Origin: Salinimicrobium sp050750585
Lineage (GTDB): Bacteria > Bacteroidota > Bacteroidia > Flavobacteriales > Flavobacteriaceae
NCBI RefSeq assembly: GCF_050750585.1
Contig: NZ_JBOJLM010000006.1
Coordinates: forward strand, 186,001-250,000
Direction of reading: 5' to 3'
DNA: 64,000 nt
The notes beneath the pieces were generated by a model that did no database searches, was not told where the DNA came from, and worked only from the letters and a program-made list of their open reading frames with translations. Both the position numbers and the translations under genes were made by a program. Of the stretch, positions 8,284 through 16,691 are shown piece after piece. Each line of letters starts with the position of its first letter. Position 1 is the stretch's first letter.

Positions 8284-9030
8284 TTAATCCTGAATTTCAA
8301 CCTTCAGAATTTCATTTTCAATCTTAGAAACCCTGATTAATTCCCCTTTTTCGAACATATCATCAAGCTCTTCTAAGGGAGTAGATAGCTTATCGGTTTT
8401 ATAATTTTCGTAATCCACAAACCGGATTCCATTTACCATTCGTGGGTTTACTGCTTTTCTAAATCTAATTCCGCCGTCATTCACAAAGAAGCGATAGGCC
8501 AGGTAATCTATGGTAAAATCATCTTTTTCGATCCAGTACATGTAAATATCCTCGTGGTCTACTCCTCCACCCTGCTGCTCAAAAGTGACTTTGATCTCGT
8601 GGTAGACTTTGCCGTTGATGGTATCCTGCCCCACAAGTTCTTTAATTACCGCATCGTCATTCAGGCGAAAAGGCAGTTGTACGAAATAATGCACCGCATT
8701 GACACTTTCGGCATAAGCTTCGGAAAGAGAATCAGATAAACTGAGCTGTTCCTCTCCCTGAAAGCGCCTAAAACCTTGGTTATTCAAGATGTCATTATAG
8801 GTAGTGTTCGTAGAATCGGTAATTCTTCGGGTGAGTTCGAACTTTCCGTTATTGCGGGTACTGGTGTAGATATTTTTCCGGAACCGGAATTCAATATTTG
8901 CTTTTTCATACTTCTCCCCTCCGGCGTTTTCAACAGCTTTTGCTATGATCTTATCGGCTTTAGATTGAGGAGCTTGTTCATTACAGGAAGCCAGGGACAG
9001 AACAAATAGGAATACCAAATATTTTTTCAT
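8284..9030 (-). CDS. DUF6503-type lipoprotein
   Basis: About 248 residues from the ATG at 9030, whose product begins with a clear lipoprotein signal (MKKYLVFLFVLSLASCNEQ). An ATG 15 codons upstream would bury this signal and is rejected. The body resembles the DUF6503 family, which is probably related to LolA-like outer-membrane lipoprotein folds: KADKIIAKAVENAGG, then many paired strands such as FRFRKNIYTSTRNNGKFELT. Function unknown; location is the periplasmic face of a membrane. It converges on the frameshifted gene, two bases apart. Confidence 0.75.
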   Translation of the reverse strand: MKKYLVFLFVLSLASCNEQAPQSKADKIIAKAVENAGGEKYEKANIEFRFRKNIYTSTRNNGKFELTRRITDSTNTTYNDILNNQGFRRFQGEEQLSLSDSLSEAYAESVNAVHYFVQLPFRLNDDAVIKELVGQDTINGKVYHEIKVTFEQQGGGVDHEDIYMYWIEKDDFTIDYLAYRFFVNDGGIRFRKAVNPRMVNGIRFVDYENYKTDKLSTPLEELDDMFEKGELIRVSKIENEILKVEIQD

Positions 9031-9139
9031 GACGGGGGATTGTAAAGAAACAAAAATACCGAATCTGGGGCTCAAACTGAAATTAAAACTCCGCCTTTTA
9101 AGATTTCCCTAAAAACACGGGTAATTCGCCAAAGCTTGT

Positions 9140-9147
9140 TATTTTTG
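9140..9147 (+). promoter_or_regulatory. -7 box (TATTTTTG) of smpB, 5 bases from the ATG
   Basis: Perfect TAnnTTTG with only TTGAT between it and the ATG at 9153. Known promoters of this type start transcription a few bases after the box, so the smpB mRNA may have no leader. Confidence 0.55.
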
Positions 9148-9152
9148 TTGAT

Positions 9153-9608
9153 ATGAAGAACGACATCAACATTAAGAACCGAAAAGCCAAGTTTGAATAC
9201 GAAATTCTTGACAAATATATTGCAGGAATAAAACTGGCAGGTACCGAGATTAAAGCTATAAGAGAGGGAAAAGCCTCTATAGCCGAGAGTTTTTGTGAGT
9301 TCTCCAACAGTGAATTATTTGTCATTAATATGACGGTGCAGGAGTATTCTCACGCCACCTACTTCAACCACGATCCCAAACACGCCCGTAAACTTCTGCT
9401 TAACCGCAAGGAGTTAAGAAAGCTGGAAAAAGAAGTGAAAAATTCCGGATTGACGATTGTTCCCCTCCGCCTCTTCATCAATGACCGCGGACTCGCAAAA
9501 ATGCAGATTGCACTTGCCAAGGGTAAAAAACTTTACGATAAGCGCGAAACCATCAAAGACAGGGAAAGCAAACGTAAACTGGATAGAATTCAGAAAGAGT
9601 ACAGGTAG
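9153..9608 (+). CDS. smpB: SsrA-binding protein SmpB
   Basis: A 151-residue SmpB, the partner of tmRNA in rescuing stalled ribosomes. Family motifs in order: NRKAKFEYEILDKYIAGI, GTEIKAIREGKASIAESF, the HDPKHARKLLLNRKEL helix, and the basic tail KGKKLYDKRETIKDRESKRK that enters the decoding site. Length and start are normal. The ssrA gene itself is not seen in this window. Followed by a low-complexity spacer. Confidence 0.98.
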   Translation: MKNDINIKNRKAKFEYEILDKYIAGIKLAGTEIKAIREGKASIAESFCEFSNSELFVINMTVQEYSHATYFNHDPKHARKLLLNRKELRKLEKEVKNSGLTIVPLRLFINDRGLAKMQIALAKGKKLYDKRETIKDRESKRKLDRIQKEYR

Positions 9609-9616
9609 GTTTTCTT

Positions 9617-9774
9617 ACGGGTTGCGGGTTGAAATAGTTGCGAGTTGCGGGTTGCGGGTTCTGTTACAGGTAACAGCTTCTTGTTCAATACTAATTCTCC
9701 CTACTCGTAATTGTTCAACTTTTTTTTACTGAATACTGAAGAACTTAATACTGAACACTCCTTTCTGAACACTA
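9617..9774. repeat. low-complexity intergenic repeats
   Basis: Two simple repeats fill the space between smpB and higA. Bases 9617-9661 repeat variants of GTTGCGGGTT. Bases 9727-9774 repeat ACTGAATACTGAA/GAACACT units of about ten bases. The second kind recurs on the other side of the higBA pair (10491-10553). Confidence 0.7.
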
Positions 9775-9777
9775 GTA

Positions 9778-10068
9778 TCAAATCTCTATTGATATTTTAA
9801 CCTTTCCACCCAGTCCTTTTTCAACTATATCGTATAAAGTTTTTAAGGTGAGATTACTTCCGTTATTCTCAACCCGGGAAATATATGTTCTTTTTTTATC
9901 AACTAAATCTGCGAGTTGTTCTTGGGTTAGGTTTTTTTCTTCTCTTGCCTTTCTCAATAAAAGGCCTATTTTAAATGACTCAAAATCCCTTTCCAGCTCA
10001 TCTCTACGTTCAGTTCCTTTCTCTCCGTAGACGGTATCCTTTATATCTTTCCAACTTTTAGTTTCCAT
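9778..10068 (-). CDS. higA: HigA-type antitoxin (XRE family)
   Basis: A 96-residue DNA-binding protein with a central helix-turn-helix of the XRE family: LLRKAREEKNLTQEQLADLV, then TYISRVENNGSNLTLKTLYD. It follows the toxin gene and overlaps it by 11 bases, the normal order for higBA. It should neutralise the toxin and repress the operon, probably through the palindrome at 10425-10440. It ends inside low-complexity DNA. Confidence 0.87.
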   Translation of the reverse strand: METKSWKDIKDTVYGEKGTERRDELERDFESFKIGLLLRKAREEKNLTQEQLADLVDKKRTYISRVENNGSNLTLKTLYDIVEKGLGGKVKISIEI

Positions 10069-10414
10069 TGTTCTGGTTTTTATCTGCGTAATAGGACTGC
10101 ATTAAATTAACAGCCTTGTCAATTTCCTTTTGAGGCGTTTTCTGTGTTTTTTTAGTGAATCCGTTGAGCAGGATTACAAGTTTCCCCTCATCGAAAAAGC
10201 AAAAAACCCTCCAAATATTTGTTCCTAATTTTATTCGGGCTTCATAAAGACCTTTGGCACCCTTTATTGATCTAAGATACGTTGAAGGAACTCTTTCATA
10301 TGTTTCGATAATTTCAAGGACTTTAAAAATCTTGTCCTGAACCCTTTCTGGTTGCGAAAGCAAGAATTCCTCAAAATAATTTTTATATTGAATTACCTCC
10401 CTAACCTTTCGCAT
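10058..10414 (-). CDS. higB: HigB/RelE-type toxin
   Basis: A 118-residue protein of the phage-derived Gp49-like/HigB toxin family, ribosome-dependent mRNA endonucleases. The typical core is GAKGLYEARIKLGTNIWRVF followed by LVILLNGFTKKTQKTP, where the conserved Arg and Lys residues lie. It is the first gene of the pair; the antitoxin gene overlaps its 3' end. A complete promoter with an embedded palindrome lies directly upstream, and the ATG is five bases from the -7 box. Confidence 0.87.
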   Translation of the reverse strand: MRKVREVIQYKNYFEEFLLSQPERVQDKIFKVLEIIETYERVPSTYLRSIKGAKGLYEARIKLGTNIWRVFCFFDEGKLVILLNGFTKKTQKTPQKEIDKAVNLMQSYYADKNQNNGN

Positions 10415-10419
10415 ACAAC

Positions 10420-10450
10420 CAAAGGTAACTTAAAAGTTACAATTATACAA
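10420..10450 (-). promoter_or_regulatory. higBA promoter with embedded operator palindrome
   Basis: On the minus strand: TTG (10450-10448), 20 bases, then TACCTTTG (10427-10420), a full match to the Bacteroidota -33/-7 pattern. Between them and touching the -7 box is the inverted repeat GTAACTT-AA-AAGTTAC (10425-10440). It is placed where HigA could block RNA polymerase. The -7 box is five bases from the higB ATG. Confidence 0.65.
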
Positions 10451-10490
10451 GATGATAATTATTTTTTAAACCTGTTACTGCACAATTTAA

Positions 10491-10553
10491 AACCGAACAC
10501 TGCATACTGAAGAACTGAATACTGCCAACTGATCACTAAATACTGAATACTAA
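10491..10553. repeat. low-complexity ACTGAATACTGAA-type repeat
   Basis: Imperfect repeats of about 10-11 bases (ACACTGCATACTGAAGAACTGAATACTG and similar, shown here in pieces). Same kind as 9727-9774, so the higBA pair is bracketed by copies. Its last bases include the pcm stop codon. Confidence 0.65.
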
Positions 10554-11194
10554 TTCCTGTCTTCCAGCAACGGTACAAACCTGAAATTTCCGAATTCGGT
10601 TTTTTCAAATTCTGTTTCAGATTTTCTTTCCAAAAGTGTCATTATTTGAGTGTCTTTCCCCACGGGAATGACCATTCGGCCACCAATTTTTAACTGACTC
10701 AGTAAAGGATTCGGTACAAAAGGTGCACCAGCTGTTACAATGATCCTGTCAAAAGGGGCATAATCGGGCAGCCCTTTATAACCGTCACCAAAGGCCAGGT
10801 ATCTTGGGCGGTATCCTATTTTTGAAAGAAAGAGCTTGGTGCGCTTAAACAATTCAAGTTGTCGCTCAATGCTGTAAACTTTTGCACCCAACTCACAGAG
10901 AACGGCGGTTTGGTAACCACTCCCTGTACCAATTTCCAACACCATATCCCCTTTTTTTACCTGCAGTACTTCAGTTTGAAAAGCAACAGTATAAGGCTGG
11001 GAAATAGTTTGATCGGCAGCAATGGGAAAAGCCTTATCCTGGTACGCATGATCTTCGAAGCTGCTATCCATGAACAAATGCCGGGGAATTTTTTTAATGG
11101 CATCAAGAACCTTCTCATCCCTGATCCCTTTATCTTCCACGACTTTTGCCAATTGTAACCTCTTTCCCTGATGTTTGAGCGTATCCTTTCGCAC
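10550..11194 (-). CDS. pcm: protein-L-isoaspartate O-methyltransferase
   Basis: A 214-residue SAM-dependent enzyme that repairs isoaspartate in aged proteins. Seen: IPRHLFM, the PCMT motif QTISQPYTVA near residue 65, SAM motif I VLEIGTGSGYQTAVL, and the late motif PFVPNPLLSQLKIGGRMVIPVG. The start is GTG at 11194; no ATG gives the full N-terminus. A TAnnTTTG box (11213-11220) lies 18 bases upstream. Complete and ordinary, except that the stop lies in a simple repeat. Confidence 0.95.
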   Translation of the reverse strand: MRKDTLKHQGKRLQLAKVVEDKGIRDEKVLDAIKKIPRHLFMDSSFEDHAYQDKAFPIAADQTISQPYTVAFQTEVLQVKKGDMVLEIGTGSGYQTAVLCELGAKVYSIERQLELFKRTKLFLSKIGYRPRYLAFGDGYKGLPDYAPFDRIIVTAGAPFVPNPLLSQLKIGGRMVIPVGKDTQIMTLLERKSETEFEKTEFGNFRFVPLLEDRN

Positions 11195-11212
11195 CTTTTA
11201 AGTTTTGATGGC

Positions 11213-11220
11213 CAAAATTA
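11213..11220 (-). promoter_or_regulatory. candidate -7 box (TAATTTTG) of pcm
   Basis: Full TAnnTTTG match on the minus strand, 18 bases before the GTG start. Confidence 0.45.
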
Positions 11221-11307
11221 CATAAAGATTACCTCAGGTTAAAGAAAATTTGGGATTTGCCGCTTTTATTCACTCCTAATTGGCATTGGCTTTAGTCCAA
11301 GAAATGT

Positions 11308-11315
11308 TATTTTTG
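11308..11315 (+). promoter_or_regulatory. promoter of the Gfo/Idh-hbd pair
   Basis: TATTTTTG at 11308-11315 with a TTG at 11286-11288, 19 bases upstream: the full -33/-7 arrangement. The ATG follows after 16 bases. Confidence 0.55.
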
Positions 11316-11331
11316 TTGAAAACCATTTATT

Positions 11332-12294
11332 ATGCTCAAAGCCGGCGTCCTGGGTGCAGGACACTTAGGAAAAATCCATCTGCGTTTGCTCCAGGAATCT
11401 AAAAAATATGATCTTGTGGGCTTTTACGACATAGATGAGAACAGTGGCCGCAAGGTTCAGGAAGAGTTTGGATATAAATATTTCAACAATTTAGACGATC
11501 TCATAGCCGCCGTAGACGTGGTTGATGTGGTCACTCCTACCCTTTCTCACTTTGAAGTGGGCCAAAAGACCATTAAAGCAGGAAAACATTTATTCATAGA
11601 AAAGCCTATTACCAACACGATTGAAGAGGCTGAACAGCTGGTTAAACTGGCTAAAGAATACAATGTTAAAGGCCAGGTAGGTCATGTAGAAAGATTTAAT
11701 CCCGCTTTCCAGGCGGTTGCAGATAAGTTTGAGAACCCTATGTTCATCGAGGCCCATCGCCTGGCGGAATTTAATCCGCGGGGAACAGATGTGCCGGTGG
11801 TACTCGACCTTATGATCCATGACATAGATGCCATTTTAAGCGTGGTAAAATCTGAAGTTAAGGAGATACAGGCCAGTGGAGTTTCAGTTATTAGTGACAC
11901 TCCCGATATTGCCAATGCGCGGATTCTTTTTGAGAACGGTTGTGTTGCAAACTTAACAGCCAGCAGGATCTCCCTGAAAAGCATGCGCAAATCCCGCTTC
12001 TTTCAACGTGACGCTTACATCTCGGTCGATTTTCTCGAGAAGAAATGCGAGGTCGTGAAAATGAAAGATGCTCCTGAAGTTCCCGGAGATTTTGATATGA
12101 TTCTTCAAAATGCCGAAGGTCTAAAAAAACAGATCTATTTTGACAATCCGGAAGTGAACCCGAATAATGCCATTTTAGAAGAACTAAATTCGTTTGCCGC
12201 CGCCATTGAGAACAACACCACGCCAATAGTGAGCCTTGAACAGGGAACACAGGCACTGCGTGTGGCAAAACAGATTATTAACTCATTTAACTAA
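11332..12294 (+). CDS. Gfo/Idh/MocA family oxidoreductase
   Basis: A 320-residue NAD(P)-dependent oxidoreductase. The Rossmann motif GVLGAGHLGKIHLRLL is at the N-terminus, and the conserved EKPITNT motif near residue 90 carries the Lys of the active site; the C-terminal half is the alpha/beta substrate domain. Substrate unknown, usually a sugar or cyclitol derivative. Eight bases separate it from the dehydrogenase gene downstream, which suggests co-transcription. Nothing in the sequence fixes a pathway. Confidence 0.9.
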   Translation: MLKAGVLGAGHLGKIHLRLLQESKKYDLVGFYDIDENSGRKVQEEFGYKYFNNLDDLIAAVDVVDVVTPTLSHFEVGQKTIKAGKHLFIEKPITNTIEEAEQLVKLAKEYNVKGQVGHVERFNPAFQAVADKFENPMFIEAHRLAEFNPRGTDVPVVLDLMIHDIDAILSVVKSEVKEIQASGVSVISDTPDIANARILFENGCVANLTASRISLKSMRKSRFFQRDAYISVDFLEKKCEVVKMKDAPEVPGDFDMILQNAEGLKKQIYFDNPEVNPNNAILEELNSFAAAIENNTTPIVSLEQGTQALRVAKQIINSFN

Positions 12295-12302
12295 TATCTT
12301 TT

Positions 12303-13193
12303 ATGAAAAATATTGCAGTTATTGGTGCAGGAACAATGGGGAACGGAATTGCCCATACTTTTGCCCAATTTGGTTATAAAACAAATCTTATAGATATTTC
12401 AGAAGAAAGCCTGGAGAAAGGGATGAAAACCATTTCGGGCAATCTTGACCGCATGGTTTCTAAAGAAAAGATCTCTGAAGAAGATAAAACCAATACCCTC
12501 AACAACATCACCACTTTTACCCAAATTTCAGAAGGTGTGAAAAATGTAGATCTTGTTGTAGAGGCCGCAACAGAAAATGTAGATCTCAAACTGAAAATAT
12601 TCAAACAGCTGGATGAAACCTGCTCTGCAGAAACTGTACTTGCTTCAAACACTTCTTCAATTTCTATCACCAAAATTGCGTCGGTAGTTTCAAATCCTGA
12701 AAGGGTAATTGGAATGCATTTTATGAATCCGGTGCCGGTGATGAAGTTGGTGGAGATCATTCGTGGCTACAACACCAGTGACGAGGTAACTTCAAACATC
12801 ATGGAGCTTTCAAAAAAGCTGAAAAAAGAACCTGTTGAAGTAAATGATTATCCGGGGTTTGTGGCCAATCGCATTCTTATGCCAATGATCAATGAATCTA
12901 TTGAAACCCTTTACAACGGGGTTGCGGGGGTTCAGGAAATTGATACGGTGATGAAACTGGGCATGGCGCATCCTATGGGTCCGCTACAACTTGCCGATTT
13001 TATTGGGCTTGATGTTTGTCTCTCTATTCTCGAGGTGATGTACAGCGGCTTTAAGAATCCAAAATACGCTCCCTGCCCTCTCCTGGTAAATATGGTGCAG
13101 GCAGGAAAACTTGGCGTGAAATCGGGAGAAGGTTTTTATGACTATTCTGAAAGCAGGAAAGCCGAAAAAGTCTCTGGCCAGTTTACCTCTTAA
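12303..13193 (+). CDS. 3-hydroxybutyryl-CoA dehydrogenase (3-hydroxyacyl-CoA dehydrogenase family)
   Basis: A 296-residue single-domain dehydrogenase that oxidises 3-hydroxyacyl-CoA to 3-ketoacyl-CoA with NAD. N-terminal NAD motif VIGAGTMGNGIAHTFAQ; catalytic His in GMHFMNPVPVMKLVEII; C-terminal domain begins at PGFVANRILMPMINE. Length is that of Hbd/PaaH-type enzymes. Its stop codon is inside a copy of the dispersed palindrome (13189-13212), so the last bases of the gene are repeat-derived or coincide with it. Confidence 0.93.
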   Translation: MKNIAVIGAGTMGNGIAHTFAQFGYKTNLIDISEESLEKGMKTISGNLDRMVSKEKISEEDKTNTLNNITTFTQISEGVKNVDLVVEAATENVDLKLKIFKQLDETCSAETVLASNTSSISITKIASVVSNPERVIGMHFMNPVPVMKLVEIIRGYNTSDEVTSNIMELSKKLKKEPVEVNDYPGFVANRILMPMINESIETLYNGVAGVQEIDTVMKLGMAHPMGPLQLADFIGLDVCLSILEVMYSGFKNPKYAPCPLLVNMVQAGKLGVKSGEGFYDYSESRKAEKVSGQFTS

Positions 13194-13212
13194 AAATGGC
13201 ATTTTTAGAACC
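13189..13212. repeat. dispersed palindrome, copy 2 (overlaps a stop codon)
   Basis: CTTAAAAATGGCATTTTTAG with flanking ACC. The TAA stop of the dehydrogenase gene (13191-13193) is within it. Confidence 0.8.
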
Positions 13213-13229
13213 TATTTAATCAGCAGCAT

Positions 13230-14465
13230 TTGGCAAAAATAATTCCTTTCAGGGCTGTACGGCCTTCCCGGGATAAGGTGGGCCTTGTGGCCTCGAGACC
13301 ATATCAGGAATATTCGGTGGAAGAAGTGAGGTTTCAGCTGGAGCACAATCCATTTTCTTTTCTGCATATTATTAATCCGGGATATAAATTTCAGAAGGAA
13401 ATATCGGGAAGTGAGCGGTTTCAGCTTGTAAAGAACCGCTACCTTGAATTTAAAGAAGAAGAAGTTTTTATTCAGGATGAAAAGCCTGCATATTATATTT
13501 ATAAAACTATTTCCCGGCACCAGGCTTACTGCGGAATTATCGCGGCCACAAGTGCGCTGGATTATGAAAATAATGTGATCAAAAAGCACGAGGATACTAT
13601 TTCTCAGCGGGAACAACTTTTTAAAGATTACCTGAAGACGGTAGGCTTCAATACTGAACCAGTACTGCTCACCTATCCCGACAGCCCTGTGATAACCGAA
13701 ATTACTTCACAGGTAATGCAGGAGCGGCCCGAATATGAGTTTTCTTCTTTGAACCGTGATGTACATTACATGTGGATTGTAGATGATCCTGATAAAACGG
13801 AACAAATTAGAAAGGAATTTGAGCGCATGGAAGCAGTTTATATCGCCGATGGCCACCACCGCAGTGCCTCGTCATGGCTTTTGGCAAAAGAGTCGCGAGA
13901 AAAGAATCCCAATCATACCGGCGACGAACCTTATAATTTCTTTTTGAGCTATATGATAGCCGAAAGCAATCTGCAGCTATACGAGTTCAACAGACTGGTA
14001 CGCGACCTTAACGGACTTGGGAAAGAGGAATTCTTAATTGAGCTAGACGAGTGGTTTCGCATAGAAAACAGGGGTACCCAATTTTATAAACCTTCCAAAA
14101 AACATCATTTTTCGATGTATTTGGATGGAGAATATTACTCGCTTTACCTGCGAAGAACAAACTATGAGTTTACAGATTCTTTAAGCAGCCTTGATCCTTA
14201 CATCCTGTTTATAAAGGTGCTTAGACCTATTTTGAATATTACAGACCTTAAAAACGACAATAGAATATCATATCTTCCCGGAAGAAATGAAACTTTTGAC
14301 GTGAAAAAGGCTGTAGATGAAGGTGAATTTGCCGTTGGCTTTGGGATGTTGCCATTAACCATTGAAGAAATAAAGCAAATTGCAGATGCCGGGTTAACCA
14401 TGCCCCCAAAAAGCACCTGTATTGAGCCAAAACTAAGAAGCGGTCTTACCGTGTATGAATTTTAG
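13230..14465 (+). CDS. DUF1015 family protein
   Basis: A 411-residue DUF1015 (PF06245) protein. The start is TTG at 13230: MAKIIPFRAVRPSRDKVG matches the family N-terminus exactly and no in-frame ATG precedes it. Other family marks: the IADGHHRSASSW motif near residue 210, a candidate catalytic or metal site, and the C-terminal MPPKSTCIEPKLRSG. Biochemical function is unknown; homologues often sit with serine-biosynthesis genes in Bacteroidota, but here the next gene is the PLP protein YggS. Confidence 0.92.
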   Translation: MAKIIPFRAVRPSRDKVGLVASRPYQEYSVEEVRFQLEHNPFSFLHIINPGYKFQKEISGSERFQLVKNRYLEFKEEEVFIQDEKPAYYIYKTISRHQAYCGIIAATSALDYENNVIKKHEDTISQREQLFKDYLKTVGFNTEPVLLTYPDSPVITEITSQVMQERPEYEFSSLNRDVHYMWIVDDPDKTEQIRKEFERMEAVYIADGHHRSASSWLLAKESREKNPNHTGDEPYNFFLSYMIAESNLQLYEFNRLVRDLNGLGKEEFLIELDEWFRIENRGTQFYKPSKKHHFSMYLDGEYYSLYLRRTNYEFTDSLSSLDPYILFIKVLRPILNITDLKNDNRISYLPGRNETFDVKKAVDEGEFAVGFGMLPLTIEEIKQIADAGLTMPPKSTCIEPKLRSGLTVYEF

Positions 14466-14469
14466 AGCT

Positions 14470-15129
14470 ATGAACATTGCAGAGAACATCAAATCATTTA
14501 AAGCAGAAATTCCTGAAGAAGTCACTCTTGTTGCTGTTTCCAAAACCAAACCCGAAAGTGACATTTTAGAAGCCTATAACGCCGGACAAAGGATCTTTGG
14601 TGAAAACAAGATCCAGGAAATGACCGAAAAATGGGAAAACCTGCCTAAAGATATCAAATGGCACATGCTGGGCCACGTGCAGCGCAACAAGGTAAAATAT
14701 ATGGCAGAATATGTGAACCTTATTCACGCCGTAGATTCCCTGAAATTGCTGAAGGAAATTGAGAAGCAGGCAAAAAAATACGATCGAACCATAGAATGTC
14801 TTCTGCAAATAAAAATTGCCGAAGAAGACACCAAATATGGAATAGATGTTGATGAAGCAGACCGAATACTGCAGTCACAAGCCTACCGCGATATGACTCA
14901 CGTTAAGGTGGTTGGATTAATGGGAATGGCTACTCTCACTGAAAAAGAAGAGAAGATTAAAAAGGAATTTAGTTTTTTAAAGACTACTTTTGATACCTTT
15001 AAATCAAGGTATAACTTCCTGCATACTTTATCAATGGGAATGAGCGGCGATTATAAGATCGCCATTGACTGTGGGAGCAGCATGATAAGGGTTGGAAGCG
15101 CCATTTTTGGCGAAAGAAATTACAATTAA
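14470..15129 (+). CDS. yggS: YggS/PLPBP family PLP-homeostasis protein
   Basis: A 219-residue PLP-binding barrel protein (YggS/PROSC). The lysine that binds PLP is in VTLVAVSKTKPESDI, the phosphate loop region is MSMGMSGDYKIAI, and GSSMIRVGSAIFGER is the C-terminal signature. It buffers free pyridoxal phosphate; no enzymatic activity is known. The ATG at 14470 (MNIAENIKSFKAEI) is preferred to the one at 14455, which overlaps the DUF1015 gene and adds five atypical residues. Confidence 0.94.
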   Translation: MNIAENIKSFKAEIPEEVTLVAVSKTKPESDILEAYNAGQRIFGENKIQEMTEKWENLPKDIKWHMLGHVQRNKVKYMAEYVNLIHAVDSLKLLKEIEKQAKKYDRTIECLLQIKIAEEDTKYGIDVDEADRILQSQAYRDMTHVKVVGLMGMATLTEKEEKIKKEFSFLKTTFDTFKSRYNFLHTLSMGMSGDYKIAIDCGSSMIRVGSAIFGERNYN

Positions 15130-15142
15130 GAGGAAATAGCAT

Positions 15143-16507
15143 TTGTACGCAGTTTTAGACATAGAGACTACCGGTGGGAAATACAATGAAGAGGGAATAA
15201 CAGAAATTGCTGTCTATAAATTTGACGGTCATCAAATCGTTGATCAATTCATTAGCTTAGTTAATCCTGAAATACCCATTCAGCCATTCGTTGTTGGCCT
15301 TACCGGCATTAATAATGACATGCTCAGGAATGCTCCTAAATTTTTTGAAGTTGCAAAGCGCATTGTAGAGATCACAGAGGGGGCTATTTTGGTGGCACAC
15401 AACGCCAAGTTCGATTATCGAATTCTGCGCACCGAGTTCCGCAGGTTGGGTTTCGATTATGAGAGGCAAAGTCTTTGTACTGTAGAACTTTCCCAAAAAC
15501 TTATCCCCGGCTTACCGTCATACAGCCTCGGAAAACTGGTGAGATCGTTGGGTATTCCCTTAAGTGACAGACATCGGGCTACCGGCGATGCCCAGGCCAC
15601 GGTCAAGCTCTTCAAGATGCTGCTTGCCAAAGATTCAGAAAAAGAGATTTTAAAGAGTTCGGTTCGCAATGCGCCAAAGCTGAAGATGAACACCAAACTG
15701 GTACAGCTGCTGGACGAACTACCTTCAATTACCGGGGTTTACTACCTGCACAATGAAGATGGAGACATCATCTTTATTGGAAAAAGCAAGAATATCAAGA
15801 AAAGGGTAAACCAGCACTTCACAAGTGATAACAAGAAATCACGGGAAATTCAGAAAGAAGTTGCTTCTGTGAGCTATGAAGCCACAGGAAATGAATTAAA
15901 TGCTTTGCTCAAAGAAAATGAAGAAGTAAAGCGCAACAAACCCAAATACAATAGATCTACAAAACGCTCCCTTTTTTCTCATGCCCTTTACCAGGCCAAA
16001 GACAATGAAGGTTATATTCATTTAAGGATTGGTAAAATTGACGGGCGCAAAAAATATATTACGGCTTTTACCAACCTGCAACAGGCAAAATCTACTTTAG
16101 AAAAGATCCTTCAGGAGTATGAATTGTGCCAAAGCTTTACCGGCCTTTACGAAGGCACGGGCAGCTGCTTTAACTACAACATGAAAGAATGCCGTGGAGC
16201 CTGTGCGGGAGAAGAAGGCGCTTCAGAATATAATGAGCGGGTAATAAAGGTGCTTGAGGCCTACAGCTATGAAAAGAAAAATATGCTGGTAATTGACCGT
16301 GGAAGGGATATTGACGAAAAAAGTGCATTGCTGGTGGAAGAAGGTGAATTTAAAGGGATTGGGTACTTCAACCTAAACTATCAGTTGAACAACCTGGAGA
16401 TCATCAAATCTATTATTACACCCATGAAAAATGACCGGGATGCCCAGCAAATCATTCAGAATTATTTGAGGAAAAATGGGCGTTTAAAAGTGATTCACCT
16501 CGATTAA
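15143..16507 (+). CDS. DEDD exonuclease fused to a GIY-YIG (UvrC-N-like) domain
   Basis: A 454-residue fusion. Residues 1-165 are a DnaQ-type 3'-5' exonuclease: AVLDIETTG (Exo I), VAHNAKFDYRIL (Exo II) and HRATGDAQAT (Exo III). Residues about 195-275 form a GIY-YIG nuclease domain (GVYYLHNEDGDIIFIGKSKN), followed by a UvrC/Cho-like region with a CFNYNMKECRGACAGE cysteine motif. A role in DNA repair incision/processing is inferred. The start is TTG at 15143 (MYAVLDIETTG); the DEDD motif begins at once, so no further upstream start is needed. Confidence 0.9.
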   Translation: MYAVLDIETTGGKYNEEGITEIAVYKFDGHQIVDQFISLVNPEIPIQPFVVGLTGINNDMLRNAPKFFEVAKRIVEITEGAILVAHNAKFDYRILRTEFRRLGFDYERQSLCTVELSQKLIPGLPSYSLGKLVRSLGIPLSDRHRATGDAQATVKLFKMLLAKDSEKEILKSSVRNAPKLKMNTKLVQLLDELPSITGVYYLHNEDGDIIFIGKSKNIKKRVNQHFTSDNKKSREIQKEVASVSYEATGNELNALLKENEEVKRNKPKYNRSTKRSLFSHALYQAKDNEGYIHLRIGKIDGRKKYITAFTNLQQAKSTLEKILQEYELCQSFTGLYEGTGSCFNYNMKECRGACAGEEGASEYNERVIKVLEAYSYEKKNMLVIDRGRDIDEKSALLVEEGEFKGIGYFNLNYQLNNLEIIKSIITPMKNDRDAQQIIQNYLRKNGRLKVIHLD

Positions 16508-16576
16508 GACATAAATTTCTGCTTTTTAGAGCCTCCATATTTTTCAGAATTATTCGTATTTAGCCAGTAAAAAGAT

Positions 16577-16603
16577 TCTCAAAAATGGCCTTTTTGAGAC
16601 CTC
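16577..16603. repeat. dispersed palindrome, copy 3 (intergenic)
   Basis: CTCAAAAATGGCCTTTTTGAG with right flank ACCTC. One central base pair deviates from the core. A second half-like site (CTTTTTAGAGCCTCC) lies about 50 bases upstream. Confidence 0.75.
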
Positions 16604-16691
16604 TATATTGTAATTTCCGAAGAAAACATTCTCCCTACATAAACGAAAATTCTCCTGAAAAATTCTATTTTTAGGCTGTAATTCAATTTGC

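Noticed and set aside
9617..9774. CRISPR array or tRNA-like content between smpB and higA
   Set aside because: The units are short, imperfect and without spacers; no cloverleaf can be drawn.
13212..13616. 134-residue ORF antisense to the DUF1015 gene
   Set aside because: Entirely within a conserved coding region on the other strand.
16508..16691. Missing tRNA or small gene between the exonuclease fusion and the channel gene
   Set aside because: Only a palindrome copy and AT-rich DNA; no cloverleaf or coding pattern.
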